A stretch of DNA of 64,000 bases from Fusibacter paucivorans (GCF_018390735.1 NZ_JAHBCL010000014.1:1-64000), one strand, 5' to 3'. Shown: positions 46,025 through 55,698, counted from the stretch's first letter. Made by a program: numbers and translations. The notes: a model not told the origin generated them from the sequence alone.

Positions 46025-47089
46025 CTACATTTCTTTCATCTTTGGATCAAAGGCATCGCGAATGCCATCTGCCAACATGTTGAAACTGAGCATTAGAATT
46101 GCGAGAACGACGACAGGTGGAATAATCATATAAGGATGCGTCGTAAAGGATTTAAAGGCATCGCTAATGAGAAGTCCAAGTGAAGCCATTGGAACGGGTA
46201 CGCCTAACCCTATAAATGCCAAGAATGCTTCTGTAAAAATCGCCGTTGGAATCGAAAACATTGTATTGGTGATAATCTGTCCGAATATGTTAGGCAGTAT
46301 TTCTCTAAAAATGATAAAGAAATCCCTTGCACCCAATGTGCGTGAAGCCAGCACAAACTCCTGCTGTTTTAGTTTCAGCATCTGCGCTCTGGCAATTCTG
46401 CTCATCCCAATCCAGCCTGTAATCATCAGTGAAAACGTAATGGTCATAAGTCCCGGCTTTAAAACGATAATCAGCAGTGTTACGACAACTAAATTGGGAA
46501 TACCGTTCAGCACTTCTGCAAAGCGCTGCATCGCATTGTCAACTTTACCGCCAAAATAACCTGAAATCAAACCATAACTCAAACCGAAAACCATATCAAC
46601 CAGAACTGCTACCAACGAGATATAAAGCGATATACGCGTCCCCATCCAAGTTCGTGTAAAGATATCCCGTCCGAGTACATCGGTGCCAAACCAGTAATAT
46701 ACATCCTCAAGGCCTGTAACAGAGCCATCTTCGGCAATATATTTATTGCGGTTTACCACACCTGTAGAAGTGTTCATCGTTTCGCTGCCGTCAAAAATAC
46801 CAAGATTTTCAACGCCTGGTATACGCGGCGGCAAATTTTGATGGGTAATCGTTTGCTCATCAAAAGTGTATTCATTTAAGTCTAGACCTACAATGGCCAT
46901 GAAAACGATTAAAATAATGCAGATTAAACCAATAACAGCGCCTCTATTTCTAAAGAAACGCTTTGACACATCCTTCCAGTACGATTGGCTCATATAGGTT
47001 TCATCTATATGTGTTCTGTTTTCTTGAGAAACAAATTCAAAATCATTTTCGAGAAAAATCAACTGCTCTTCCGATGCCGTATTATTCAT
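46025..47089 (-). CDS. oppC: Oligopeptide ABC transporter permease OppC
   Basis: A 354-residue permease with an N-terminal cytosolic segment of ~50 residues, one helix (~57-77), an extracytoplasmic stretch (~80-150) and five helices with the EAA-like loop (EFVLASRTLGARDFFIIF). OppC type, pairs with OppB. Overlaps oppB by 8 nt. Confidence 0.95.
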   Translation of the reverse strand: MNNTASEEQLIFLENDFEFVSQENRTHIDETYMSQSYWKDVSKRFFRNRGAVIGLICIILIVFMAIVGLDLNEYTFDEQTITHQNLPPRIPGVENLGIFDGSETMNTSTGVVNRNKYIAEDGSVTGLEDVYYWFGTDVLGRDIFTRTWMGTRISLYISLVAVLVDMVFGLSYGLISGYFGGKVDNAMQRFAEVLNGIPNLVVVTLLIIVLKPGLMTITFSLMITGWIGMSRIARAQMLKLKQQEFVLASRTLGARDFFIIFREILPNIFGQIITNTMFSIPTAIFTEAFLAFIGLGVPVPMASLGLLISDAFKSFTTHPYMIIPPVVVLAILMLSFNMLADGIRDAFDPKMKEM

Positions 47090-48023
47090 GACTTTCCTCC
47101 TTTGCCAATCGAATTCTTGGATCTATGATGCCGTAGAGAATATCCACAACTAACATAATGCCAATGTACATAGCACTGTAAATAAAGGCAATGGCAATGA
47201 TGACGTTATAGTCATTGGATTGGATTGCCGTCACCAGCAGACTGCCGATTCCTGGAATTGAGAAGATCTTCTCAATAACCAGACTGCCCGTCATTAAGCT
47301 GACAATAAGCGGTGCCAGTACTGTTATAATTGGAATGAGTGCGTTGCGGAGCTGATGCCTTACGATGAGGTGAATGCCGCTAATCCCCTTACTTTCTGCC
47401 AATTGAATATAATCCGAGCCCATGACTTCTATCATTTCAGTTCTTGTAAATCTGGCAATAGACGCAATGGTAAACATACTTAGCGAGATCGTTGGCAAAA
47501 TCGACGAATCAAAAGGTGCCTTACTAGAGTAAAGCAGTGGGAACCACTCCAGTTTATACCCCAGTGAATAAGACAGTGCCAGTGCGAAGACATACGACGG
47601 TAAACTTACCCCAATAACTGAGATAATCGTCGTCAGCGTATCCCAGATCGTATTGTGTTTGAGTGCTGCGATAATACCGAGTATCAAACCAACGACGGTT
47701 CCCAATAGAACAGCCTGCCCGCCAATTGTTACCGAGATCGGCAAACGCGACAGCAGCAAGGTTGAAATAGGTGTGTTTTTGCTAATGGTATAAGAAACGC
47801 CAAAGTCGCCGGACAACATGTTTTTAACATAGTTGAAAAAGCGAATAATGACGGGTTTATCCAATCCATATTTGGCATTTAATAACTCGATCTGAGCTGT
47901 TGTAAGTTTTTCATCGTTAAATGGCGAGCCCGGCATGAATTCTAACATGAGAAAGAGAATCACTAGAATAACAAGCAGTGTTGCTATTGAAATGAGTACC
48001 CTTTTCAATAGATATTTTTTCAT
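47082..48023 (-). CDS. oppB: Oligopeptide ABC transporter permease OppB
   Basis: A 313-residue permease with six helices; the EAA-like loop is YIQLAESKGISGIHLIVRH. The gene lies 86 nt downstream of the binding protein gene, with a strong hairpin in this gap, and overlaps oppC by 8 nt. Ribosome site AAGGAG. Confidence 0.95.
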   Translation of the reverse strand: MKKYLLKRVLISIATLLVILVILFLMLEFMPGSPFNDEKLTTAQIELLNAKYGLDKPVIIRFFNYVKNMLSGDFGVSYTISKNTPISTLLLSRLPISVTIGGQAVLLGTVVGLILGIIAALKHNTIWDTLTTIISVIGVSLPSYVFALALSYSLGYKLEWFPLLYSSKAPFDSSILPTISLSMFTIASIARFTRTEMIEVMGSDYIQLAESKGISGIHLIVRHQLRNALIPIITVLAPLIVSLMTGSLVIEKIFSIPGIGSLLVTAIQSNDYNVIIAIAFIYSAMYIGIMLVVDILYGIIDPRIRLAKEESHE

Positions 48024-48046
48024 GTGTTACTCCTTAATATAAGTTT

Positions 48047-48074
48047 AACAGTGGCTGCAAACGCAGCCACTGTT
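48047..48074 (-). promoter_or_regulatory. Hairpin between oppA and oppB
   Basis: Perfect 12-bp stem AACAGTGGCTGC / GCAGCCACTGTT with a 4-nt loop and no T-run on the minus strand. It probably stabilises the oppA message or makes the permease genes be expressed at a lower level than the binding protein. Confidence 0.7.
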
Positions 48075-48108
48075 ATTGGCATTGCTTCTTATGGCTGCAA
48101 TTTAACGA

Positions 48109-49779
48109 CTAATTTTTAACAGCATTTTTGTAAATTCGATTAATTCCCACTGAGTGGAATTCAATACCGGTTACATTCCCTTTAATCATAACGGCATTAC
48201 CTCTTTGGTAAACAGGGAAAATGACGGCTTCATCCATGACCATTTTTTCAGCTTCTTTGAGGCCTGCCCAACGTGCATCGAGGTCAAGCGCCAATTCACC
48301 ATTTTTAGCCGATTGAATAATGGCATCATAGTCAGCATTTGACCAGAAACCGTAGTTGTTTGAACTTCCCGTTGTCCACATGTCAAGGTAAGTCATTGGG
48401 TCAGCATAATCCGGTCCCCATCTTGTTAAGCCAAGTTCAAAATCACCGTCTTGCATTCTTTCAACACGGTTTTTCTTAGGCATTGTTTCAATGGTAACCG
48501 TCATGCCAGGCAGTGTTGTTTGAATTTCTGATTGGATGAATTGTGCTACATTTTGCGAAGCTTCTGTATCTTCAACAATTAATGTATATGAGAATTCGTC
48601 AACCCCGAGTTCTGCTTTGGCCGTATTATAGTATTCAAGTGCCAATGCTTTATCCGTTTCAAGGTAAGTATCAGCGGTTTCACGATAGTCTTTGCCGTCC
48701 GGACCAGTTGCCAGTAAAGTTGGCACAGCAAAGTTTGCCGCAATCGAACCGTCTTTTAAAATGTTTTTAGCAATTGCAGATTTATCATAAGCAAGTGCAA
48801 TGGCTTTGCGCAGATTGACGTTTTCAAGACCGGCAACGGTTTGATTTGGAGAGATGTACCAAAGATATCCTGCCACGATGTTATGGAACTCAGGATCCGC
48901 TTGGAACTGCTCTACTTGCTCACCTGCAAGGGTTGCTATGTCAATGTCGCCGTTTTGGTATGCGAGCATTGTCTGTTGCGCTTCTTTTATAACTTGATAC
49001 TCAATACCGTCGAGTTTAACGGCATCAGCATCCCAGTAATCTTCGTTTTTAACGAGTTCAATCGTTGTCGCTGCCGGTTCATAGGCAGAGATTTTGAAAG
49101 GTCCATTTGCTAAAATTGTATCTGGTGATGTGCCGAATAAGTCACCCTTTTCAGTAAAGAATGCTTCATTTACCGGGAAGAATGAGTTAAATGACATTAA
49201 CGATTCAAAGTAAGAAACCGGGAAGTCCAGTGTGACAACCAGTGTCTTGTCATCCTCAGCGACAGCGCCGAGTTCATCAACTGCTGCATCGCCTGAAATA
49301 ATGGCTGCTGCATTTTTAATCCCTGCGATTTCTGCGATAAAGGAATACTCACTTGCGGTTGCTGGGTCGACAAGTCGTTTCCATGCATAGACAAAATCGT
49401 CTGCTGTTACAGGTGTGCCGTTTGACCAGTTTGCATCTCTTAAGTGGAAGGTATAGCTCATGCCATCTTCACTCTTATCAACACTCTCTGCCATTGCTAA
49501 GATCGGAGACCCTGCGGCGTCAACAGAATAGAGTCCTTCTGTGACGGCGCCCATCACTTCAAATGATGTTCCGTCTGTTGCAATTTGTGGATCCATTGAA
49601 GCGACTTCAACTTCAACTTGTACTTTCAAGATGTTTGCAGCGTCTTCAGATGTTGCTGTCTCTGAAGCCGTTGACGAATCTGCCGGTGTTGCCGCTGCCG
49701 GTTCAGCCTCTTTGCTGCCGCATGCCGTTAAGCTGAATAACAGTGCCAATACGGTGAGCAGCGAAATAATTTTTTTCAT
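48109..49779 (-). CDS. oppA: Oligopeptide-binding lipoprotein OppA
   Basis: A 556-residue SBP_bac_5 family protein. Signal peptide with lipobox LTAC (Cys20) for lipid anchoring, then the peptide-binding domains. Typical motifs: ITADDFVYAWKRLVDPATASEY region, and the C-terminal RWGPDYADPMTYLDMW. It captures peptides and hands them to OppBCDF. It is the first gene of the opp operon behind a strong promoter, separated from oppB by a hairpin. Confidence 0.96.
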   Translation of the reverse strand: MKKIISLLTVLALLFSLTACGSKEAEPAAATPADSSTASETATSEDAANILKVQVEVEVASMDPQIATDGTSFEVMGAVTEGLYSVDAAGSPILAMAESVDKSEDGMSYTFHLRDANWSNGTPVTADDFVYAWKRLVDPATASEYSFIAEIAGIKNAAAIISGDAAVDELGAVAEDDKTLVVTLDFPVSYFESLMSFNSFFPVNEAFFTEKGDLFGTSPDTILANGPFKISAYEPAATTIELVKNEDYWDADAVKLDGIEYQVIKEAQQTMLAYQNGDIDIATLAGEQVEQFQADPEFHNIVAGYLWYISPNQTVAGLENVNLRKAIALAYDKSAIAKNILKDGSIAANFAVPTLLATGPDGKDYRETADTYLETDKALALEYYNTAKAELGVDEFSYTLIVEDTEASQNVAQFIQSEIQTTLPGMTVTIETMPKKNRVERMQDGDFELGLTRWGPDYADPMTYLDMWTTGSSNNYGFWSNADYDAIIQSAKNGELALDLDARWAGLKEAEKMVMDEAVIFPVYQRGNAVMIKGNVTGIEFHSVGINRIYKNAVKN

Positions 49780-49924
49780 AGTTCCCCCTTCTCTTTATAA
49801 GAAAATACAAAAAAATGAACTCTTAATTACTCAAAAATCATCGTCAATATTGCCTAAAAGTGTTGGCTTATCAAGAACATTTCTAACAAATTTTGAGCAC
49901 CAGACCCCATCCTCTTATGAAATA

Positions 49925-49952
49925 ATTATATACTCCTGTCTATTTATGTCAA
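49925..49952 (-). promoter_or_regulatory. Promoter of the opp operon
   Basis: On the minus strand TTGACA (49952-49947) and TATAAT (49930-49925) with a 16-nt spacer; transcription begins about 135 nt before oppA. The 49780-50088 stretch holds this promoter and the 5' leader, plus the terminator of the kinase-fold gene at 50065; no gene is visible. Confidence 0.75.
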
Positions 49953-50064
49953 GATAATTCAATGCAAAGTATTCGCATCTGTACATACAGCTTCTGGATT
50001 CACTGTTATTTATTTGATCGTCAAACAAACATAAAAAGACTGGCAATCTCTTTCAAAAAACAAA

Positions 50065-50091
50065 TGAGAGTCCTCATTTAAAGAACTCTCA
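50065..50091 (-). terminator. Terminator of the ECF/MobB operon
   Basis: TGAGAGT / ACTCTCA stem on the minus strand, overlapping the last codons of the kinase-fold gene, followed by TTTGTTTTTTG. Confidence 0.8.
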
Positions 50092-50781
50092 CCGTCTAAT
50101 TGACAGACGTTTTCCATCTCGTCTATGCTGTATTCTAGCGACTTCCGAACGATATATGGCATCGTACATCAATGCCGTTAAATCGACATTTCCTATTTCC
50201 CCCAATTGTTCTAGCGTTGATTCTGTCAGAAATGCTCTGACTGCCGCCTGTTTAAACAAACTATCAGTTGGTGCGTATTGTCGATACATCGCGATGAGCC
50301 GAATCATCGAAACCATTCTATTTTCATAAGCCATTTCTTCAAAATCAATTCCAAAAACGCGTCCGTCATTCGCGAACACAAAATTTTTCAAATTCAAATC
50401 TGCAAGCGCTGCACTGCCGCTGGATACATTGGTCGCCTCATCGTAAACGCAATAAAAGGCAATCAACCATTCAAACAATTGATGCAGCAATGCCGTCGCC
50501 GCTTTTTCATCTCCCAAGGTCTCACATCGTTCCAAATACGCAAGCACTGTCATACCTTCAATATATGCATAGCGGCAAATCCATTCATCATCTGAATAAG
50601 ACAGTATCTCGGGGATGAGCTTTTGCGATGTACTCGCTCCAATGCGAATGTAAACGTCCTTTTCAAAACGGTATGCCGTCTCGTCAGCAAAATGCTTTTC
50701 TACATAGAGGCATTTTTTTAGCGCATCCTGCATCAAATACACGCGATTGCGTTTCGATTCGAATTGTTTAATGCTTTTCAC
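50089..50781 (-). CDS. Kinase-fold (phosphotransferase-like) protein
   Basis: A 230-residue cytosolic protein with the features of a small protein-kinase-like fold: a catalytic-loop like ADLNLKNFVF (D-x-x-x-x-N), followed by the metal-binding GIDFEEM. This is the layout of LPS-kinase/aminoglycoside-kinase-like proteins. It lacks a clear Gly-rich loop. Substrate unknown; in this operon a small cofactor or lipid is possible. It is the last gene and overlaps mobB by 14 nt. Confidence 0.7.
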   Translation of the reverse strand: MKSIKQFESKRNRVYLMQDALKKCLYVEKHFADETAYRFEKDVYIRIGASTSQKLIPEILSYSDDEWICRYAYIEGMTVLAYLERCETLGDEKAATALLHQLFEWLIAFYCVYDEATNVSSGSAALADLNLKNFVFANDGRVFGIDFEEMAYENRMVSMIRLIAMYRQYAPTDSLFKQAAVRAFLTESTLEQLGEIGNVDLTALMYDAIYRSEVARIQHRRDGKRLSIRR

Positions 50782-51535
50782 TTTTCAACTCCCCGCCTAT
50801 CGAAAGCTTTATTGTACTCCCCTTCTGATAGCCCTCCAGTTCAGATACGACACCAATAACAGCATTGTGCAGAATCTTTTGAACAAAGGGCACCATTGGG
50901 ATCTTAACGCCGTCGATACTCAAGTCAATGATACTATCGTCAATGACACAGTCGGTTCGCTTGCGTTCACCTCTAATGATCGCCGTACAGAGTTCTCTGC
51001 ATGTCATCCCGCATGCAGAACAGCAATCCGAATCAAAATCCGGCAGTAAATCAAAGACGGTCGCCTCAATCATATCGCAAATTTCCTCGGTATGCTCAAG
51101 TGCGCTTAAAGCTTTCAGCGAATGGTAATGATCGATGCTGTCGGCAATTTTTCCAGAGACTAGAAAAGCTCTCCCATCATAGCGCTCATCCAAATCCTTG
51201 ATGCAGTCAGCCGTTAAAATCATCGGTACATTGCCGTCGCGATACCCTTCTAATATAAGATAATCGGTGTCATAAAATTTTGCCATTTCATATAAATCCA
51301 GCGGCCTCTGGAAAAGGATGTCGGTTTCATACAGTCCACGCGCTGTGACGAGTTGCGAGCCCGCTTTTTTATGGCGATCTGTATTCGTTCCCTCTGAATC
51401 AATCTGAAAAGCCTCAAAGTGAATATCCTTGACAGAGCCAACCGTATAGCCTCTTTTACGTAGCGTTGCAATAATCTTTTCAATCGTCGTCGTCTTGCCA
51501 GACTTCGTATAACCGACGACAGCAAATACTTTCAT
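50768..51535 (-). CDS. mobB: Molybdopterin-guanine dinucleotide biosynthesis protein MobB
   Basis: A 255-residue P-loop GTPase-type protein. GYTKSGKTTTIEKI is the Walker A motif at the N-terminus, with the MobB core through ~160; the C-terminal ~90 residues form an extension with Cys residues (CCSACGMTCRELC), longer than the usual MobB of ~170 residues. MobB assists insertion of the guanine dinucleotide form of molybdenum cofactor. Start ATG overlaps the ecfT stop codon by one base (TAATG). Its presence in an ECF transporter operon links the system to a molybdopterin-type cofactor. Confidence 0.88.
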   Translation of the reverse strand: MKVFAVVGYTKSGKTTTIEKIIATLRKRGYTVGSVKDIHFEAFQIDSEGTNTDRHKKAGSQLVTARGLYETDILFQRPLDLYEMAKFYDTDYLILEGYRDGNVPMILTADCIKDLDERYDGRAFLVSGKIADSIDHYHSLKALSALEHTEEICDMIEATVFDLLPDFDSDCCSACGMTCRELCTAIIRGERKRTDCVIDDSIIDLSIDGVKIPMVPFVQKILHNAVIGVVSELEGYQKGSTIKLSIGGELKSEKH

Positions 51536-52272
51536 TAAAACACCAGCCTTTCTGACACGAGGAGCATCGCAAAGACCAGCGTGATCGTCGCCGCTCCAAT
51601 ATAATCATGTTTTCCAAATTTCAGCTTTTCAAATGTACTCCGTTTTCCTCCTATAACAAATCCCCTGGATTGCGCCGATTCTGCAAGTGCCTTCCCACGG
51701 AGCAGCGTCGCATAGACGATGGGAATAAAAAGACTGCCAATCATTGCTAAGCGCTTGGCGATCGGCAAACGATTGACATCGATCCCCCTTAAAGCCATGG
51801 ACACATAGGTATTGCGAATTTCCTCGGTTAAAAGCGGTAAGAAACGAATCCCCAAGCCCACCATAAAACCGAACTCATATGGCAGCCCCAACTGTACGAA
51901 TCCTTGTATGGTGGCCTTCATACTCGATGTTGAAATAATCATCCCCGAAATCAGAATAATCAACACTCTGAAGAGGTAATTAATCCCGCGGTACATCCCG
52001 ACATCTGTCAAAATCGTTATTTTGCCAATGAGCAAAATCGCACTGCCGCTTCTGTCAAATAAACTCTGAATAACGATTAGTGCTAGACACACACCGAGGA
52101 AGCGCTTCATCTTTCGTATTATTTTCAGCAAGTTAACCTTGAAAATGCTGCACATTACCAGACCGACGAGAAAATTGACAAGTGAGAGTACCGGACTCGC
52201 ACTCAGAACACCAACCGTGGAAATCGCAGTAGCCGCAAGCAATTTTACTCTAGGATCAAATTCCTGTTTCAT
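51535..52272 (-). CDS. ecfT: ECF transporter transmembrane subunit EcfT
   Basis: A 245-residue membrane protein that couples the two ATPases to a substrate-specific S-component. Hydrophobic segments and the two conserved coupling motifs with Ala-Arg-Gly (ALRGIDVN and LLRGKALAESAQSRGF) are visible. Start ATG 52272, behind GGAGG; it overlaps the second ATPase gene by 17 nt and the mobB gene by one base. Confidence 0.92.
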   Translation of the reverse strand: MKQEFDPRVKLLAATAISTVGVLSASPVLSLVNFLVGLVMCSIFKVNLLKIIRKMKRFLGVCLALIVIQSLFDRSGSAILLIGKITILTDVGMYRGINYLFRVLIILISGMIISTSSMKATIQGFVQLGLPYEFGFMVGLGIRFLPLLTEEIRNTYVSMALRGIDVNRLPIAKRLAMIGSLFIPIVYATLLRGKALAESAQSRGFVIGGKRSTFEKLKFGKHDYIGAATITLVFAMLLVSERLVF

Positions 52273-52918
52273 TGGCAATCCTCCCACTTCGAATGGTGAA
52301 TACTTCCGTTGGCATCTTGCGGATGAAATCGTGGTCATGGCTGATTAGTAAAATGCCAATCCCCTCTGCATGTATTTGGAGCAGCACCTCCGCTAGCATT
52401 TGGCGTCGCTTTTGATCTAATCCAGTTGTCGGTTCGTCCAGAATCAAGTACTTGGGATCGTTCATAAGAATCGTCGCAAGTGCAAGACGCTGCTTTTCAC
52501 CTTGACTCAAATGGTAAGCGGGCGTATCCAGCGTGTGTCTCAAGGAAAAACGGTCTATCATGATTTCGCTTTTCGCATTGATAACCGCTTGATCAACCCC
52601 CTTGTATTTTAGCGCAAACCCCAATTCGCCTCTAACCGTCGGCGCAAAAATCTGAACATTTGGATTTTGAAACAAATAGCCCACTTGATTGCCAATTTCA
52701 TACATTTTATACTCATTAACATCTTTTTGATCCAATAAGATTACGCCTTCAGAAGGTTTAATCATACCGATCATCATTTTGGAAAATGTTGTTTTACCCG
52801 CGCCATTTGCCCCCACTAAGGTCTTAAAACTGTTGCGCCCCAATGACAAGTTTACATTTTGAAACAGGTACTTGCCTTGCACATGATAGCCGACATCTTT
52901 AAAAGTTATATAGGACAT
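52256..52918 (-). CDS. ECF transporter ATPase (second subunit)
   Basis: A 220-residue ATPase. Walker A GANGAGKTTFSKM, Q-loop FQNPNVQIF, signature LSQGEKQRLAL, Walker B LILDEPTTGLD. It forms the energy-coupling module with the preceding ATPase and EcfT. Overlaps the first ATPase gene by 13 nt, ribosome site AAGGAGG in it. Confidence 0.93.
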   Translation of the reverse strand: MSYITFKDVGYHVQGKYLFQNVNLSLGRNSFKTLVGANGAGKTTFSKMMIGMIKPSEGVILLDQKDVNEYKMYEIGNQVGYLFQNPNVQIFAPTVRGELGFALKYKGVDQAVINAKSEIMIDRFSLRHTLDTPAYHLSQGEKQRLALATILMNDPKYLILDEPTTGLDQKRRQMLAEVLLQIHAEGIGILLISHDHDFIRKMPTEVFTIRSGRIANETGI

Positions 52919-53604
52919 AACTTCAAATCCTCCTTAGCAACCATTTGCAATTTGCCCGCTTCCATTTTATAGATACGATCGCATGGCCTTAAATTTTCAT
53001 AATCGTGCTCAACCATCACAACTGTCTTATGATGCGTTTTCATGCGCCGAATCGCTTCTGTGATAAGCACTTTGCCTTTGGCATCCACTTGCGCCATGCA
53101 TTCGTCCAAAATAAGGATTCCAATGTCGAGACACAGAATTGCCGCAACGGTAACCAATTGCTTTTCCCCACCGGAAAGTGTATTGGGGTTCCTGTCGCGG
53201 AGATGTTCGATCGCAAGCATTTTTAACACTTCATCTATTTTGCTTCTCATGATCTCCGGACTAATGCACATATTCTCCATGCCAAAAGCCAGCTCATCGG
53301 TTACATTTGAAAAGATAATCTGGTTATCCGGATTTTGATAAATTGTACCGATTTTTTGAAAAAAATCCTCTTCTTTTGCCATGCGCTGACCATCAATAAA
53401 AATACTGCCTTTGATCTGACGTTCATATTCATGGAAATAGCTGCCGTTCATAAGCCGAAGCAGCGTTGTTTTCCCAACACCACTCTCCCCAATAATGCCG
53501 ACGGCTTCACCCTTTCCAATCGATAGGTTGACATTATCCAATATCTTTTTGCGTTTATTGTATTGAAACGTCAGTGCCTCAAGTTGAATTGCCGTCAATA
53601 ACAC
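52906..53604 (-). CDS. ECF transporter ATPase (first subunit)
   Basis: A 232-residue ATPase. Walker A GESGVGKTTLL, Q-loop IYQNPDNQIIF, signature LSGGEKQLVTV, Walker B ILILDECMAQVD. GTG 53604 is too close to GAGAGGGG (1 nt), so the true start may be TTG 53598, 7 nt behind it. Last part of the ATPase pair together with the next gene. Confidence 0.93.
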   Translation of the reverse strand: MLLTAIQLEALTFQYNKRKKILDNVNLSIGKGEAVGIIGESGVGKTTLLRLMNGSYFHEYERQIKGSIFIDGQRMAKEEDFFQKIGTIYQNPDNQIIFSNVTDELAFGMENMCISPEIMRSKIDEVLKMLAIEHLRDRNPNTLSGGEKQLVTVAAILCLDIGILILDECMAQVDAKGKVLITEAIRRMKTHHKTVVMVEHDYENLRPCDRIYKMEAGKLQMVAKEDLKLCPI

Positions 53605-53627
53605 ACCCCTCTCACCATTCTCTAAAA

Positions 53628-54155
53628 CTATTCATTAACGGATACGCTGTAGGCGTATTTGCACCAGTATTGACTGAATTGATCTTTTTTAATAATCATT
53701 TGATAAGGCCCATCGCCGTCTTCTTCTCGCGTACCAATTAGCGCGTCATCTCTTATATACGCCAGATAGACATTGTCATCTTCCATCAATTTATCCGTGC
53801 TAAGTGAAACGGCGTAACCGTCAATTGCATAGACGACAACTGCTTCAACTGTCTCTAGATCAATACCGGAATCCGTCAAAATCGTTTTTAACAGGACACC
53901 TTCATAGGTATGCTCTACAGGATCTTTACCGCTCGACTTCAAATTAGCTGTAAATGTTTCGCGTCCCAACTGATCAATTGCTGCCATGTCGTATGTCTTC
54001 ATTTCAATGCCTTCATACTGAACGCTAAAAGCCGCTTCATTATTGAGTGCTCTTTTGGTTTCGATATCACCTTTACTCATCCATGTTGTGACGATAATGA
54101 CGAGCGCTAGAATACCAATAACACCCGCAACAATAATTGCCTGCCTGTTTTTCAT
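53628..54155 (-). CDS. Membrane-anchored molybdopterin-oxidoreductase-like domain protein
   Basis: A 175-residue protein. One N-terminal helix (residues ~5-24) as membrane anchor, then one domain that fits the Oxidored_molyb (PF00174-like) fold: GVLLKTILTDSGID, VVVYAIDGYAVSLSTDKL, the DDNVYLAYIRDD stretch and GDGPYQMIIKKDQ. No catalytic Cys is present in the usual site, so it is not a sulfite oxidase; it may bind or present a cofactor. AGGAGG before the ATG, only 4 nt away. Upstream frame dismissed (overlapping the phosphodiesterase gene). Confidence 0.75.
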   Translation of the reverse strand: MKNRQAIIVAGVIGILALVIIVTTWMSKGDIETKRALNNEAAFSVQYEGIEMKTYDMAAIDQLGRETFTANLKSSGKDPVEHTYEGVLLKTILTDSGIDLETVEAVVVYAIDGYAVSLSTDKLMEDDNVYLAYIRDDALIGTREEDGDGPYQMIIKKDQFSQYWCKYAYSVSVNE

Positions 54156-54201
54156 ATACCCTCCTGTACTGCGTAGACGCGTTATTGCGCATACTTCCGA
54201 C

Positions 54202-55698
54202 CTAATCAATCGCATACGGCACGATGAGATCTTCATATCTAAAATCGCCGTGATCGCCGCCGTCTGCCGTATCGTGCATACCGTGATCCGCAGTGATCAC
54301 AACTTTGGTCTCTGCCGACATCAACGCTCGCAGTTCTTTCACATAACCATTAACGGCTTCAATGCGCTGTAGCGTCTTTTCATGAAATCTGCCATAATCG
54401 TGACCGGCATCATCAATGCCGTGAAAGTGAACCAATAAGTAATCCGGCTGCTCTCCTGATTCAATCAGTGCTTTTGCACGCTCAAAGACTTCATCATCCG
54501 TATAACCATCGCCATTATCATCTGTATTTAAATAGGTTTTGGTTTGAATATCGAGAATTTTAATATCGCCTTCAATTAAGGCGCTTGAGCGCCCCATAGA
54601 CGCTGTACGATCAAAGATCGTCCCGCAATTGATCATTCGATACGATCGATCAAAAACGCCGTTGACAGCCGGCACTTCCCCTGTAATCATCGCCGCAAAT
54701 CCTGCATTGGTTACTGGTTTATACACCGTTGTCGCCATCTGAACAGCTTCAAGCTGCGACAAGAACCAATCGGGATGCGTCGCTTTTATCGCCTCATACT
54801 GCGTGTAAGAAAAGCCATCTAAGAACAATGTCACAACCTTTTGCCCCTTCTCGAGATAGTGAATACTGTCATCAAAATTATCACGGTTTGAAACGGCCGG
54901 CGGATTAATCACAGCACCGTAAATATCTCGAATGACAGTATGCAGATCTGTGCTGATATAGTTGATTTTTTGATTTTCAACTTCAAAATAGCCGTCTGAA
55001 ACCGACTCATAATAATGTTCGCCCTCTCGATCCATTATCAGTAGATTACTGACGTCAAGTGTGCTGCCGGCATCTGTTAATAGATCAGATAATCGAATAC
55101 ACTTTTTGCGCTTCATTACATCAATTTCGAGCCCATCCAGATTGGAACTGCCGTCTAGAAAGGCAATACTGCAATACGAACCTGCCAACAGCTCTCCCAG
55201 AGACAAATGCACATTGGCTTCTTTGGTCACGATGTTGAGCCCCGACTTTCCAACTGCATCGGCATCATCGCCGATGACAATGATTTCACGAATATGCTTA
55301 ATGCGCGCGTTCACAGGGTGTTTTTCAGTGAGGTAACACCAGCCCAGCTCTTCACGATAACCAATGTAAGTATCTGTCAATGTATCATATGGCAGCTTCA
55401 CCATAAAGCCGTCGTCGGCAATCAAAGCAACTTCACGCGTACCCTCTAATGGTTGAAATGCGGCAATAAGCATCTCAGCTGGAATAGCAGTATAATCGTT
55501 CTCATCAAAAACAACGGTTTCTTTCGTCAGTGTATCCCAATACACTGTCACATCGCCAAACTGTGCAACATCTCCCAGTACTTGTAGGCCTTCCGGCGCC
55601 ATACCAATCGGTTTTTCCGAATGCAGCACTTGGCATCCAGACAGCATCCCAATGAGCACTAAAAATACGATGACCAATATTTGATTACGTTTCATCAT
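54202..55698 (-). CDS. Phosphodiesterase/nucleotide pyrophosphatase-type lipoprotein
   Basis: A 498-residue lipoprotein (lipobox LSGC, Cys22). Residues ~40-150 and ~165-250 resemble the same molybdopterin-oxidoreductase-like fold as neighbouring genes (IADDGFMVKLPYDTL, MKRKKCIRLSDLLTDAG). The C-terminal ~230 residues are an alkaline-phosphatase-superfamily domain: FLDGFS, nucleophile region PVTNAGFAAMITG, VHFHGIDDAGHDYG, TADHGMHD, consistent with type I phosphodiesterase/nucleotide pyrophosphatase. It could cleave the phosphoester of a nucleotide-type cofactor outside the cell. Stop 54202 overlaps nothing; the next gene begins 46 nt on. Confidence 0.85.
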   Translation of the reverse strand: MMKRNQILVIVFLVLIGMLSGCQVLHSEKPIGMAPEGLQVLGDVAQFGDVTVYWDTLTKETVVFDENDYTAIPAEMLIAAFQPLEGTREVALIADDGFMVKLPYDTLTDTYIGYREELGWCYLTEKHPVNARIKHIREIIVIGDDADAVGKSGLNIVTKEANVHLSLGELLAGSYCSIAFLDGSSNLDGLEIDVMKRKKCIRLSDLLTDAGSTLDVSNLLIMDREGEHYYESVSDGYFEVENQKINYISTDLHTVIRDIYGAVINPPAVSNRDNFDDSIHYLEKGQKVVTLFLDGFSYTQYEAIKATHPDWFLSQLEAVQMATTVYKPVTNAGFAAMITGEVPAVNGVFDRSYRMINCGTIFDRTASMGRSSALIEGDIKILDIQTKTYLNTDDNGDGYTDDEVFERAKALIESGEQPDYLLVHFHGIDDAGHDYGRFHEKTLQRIEAVNGYVKELRALMSAETKVVITADHGMHDTADGGDHGDFRYEDLIVPYAID

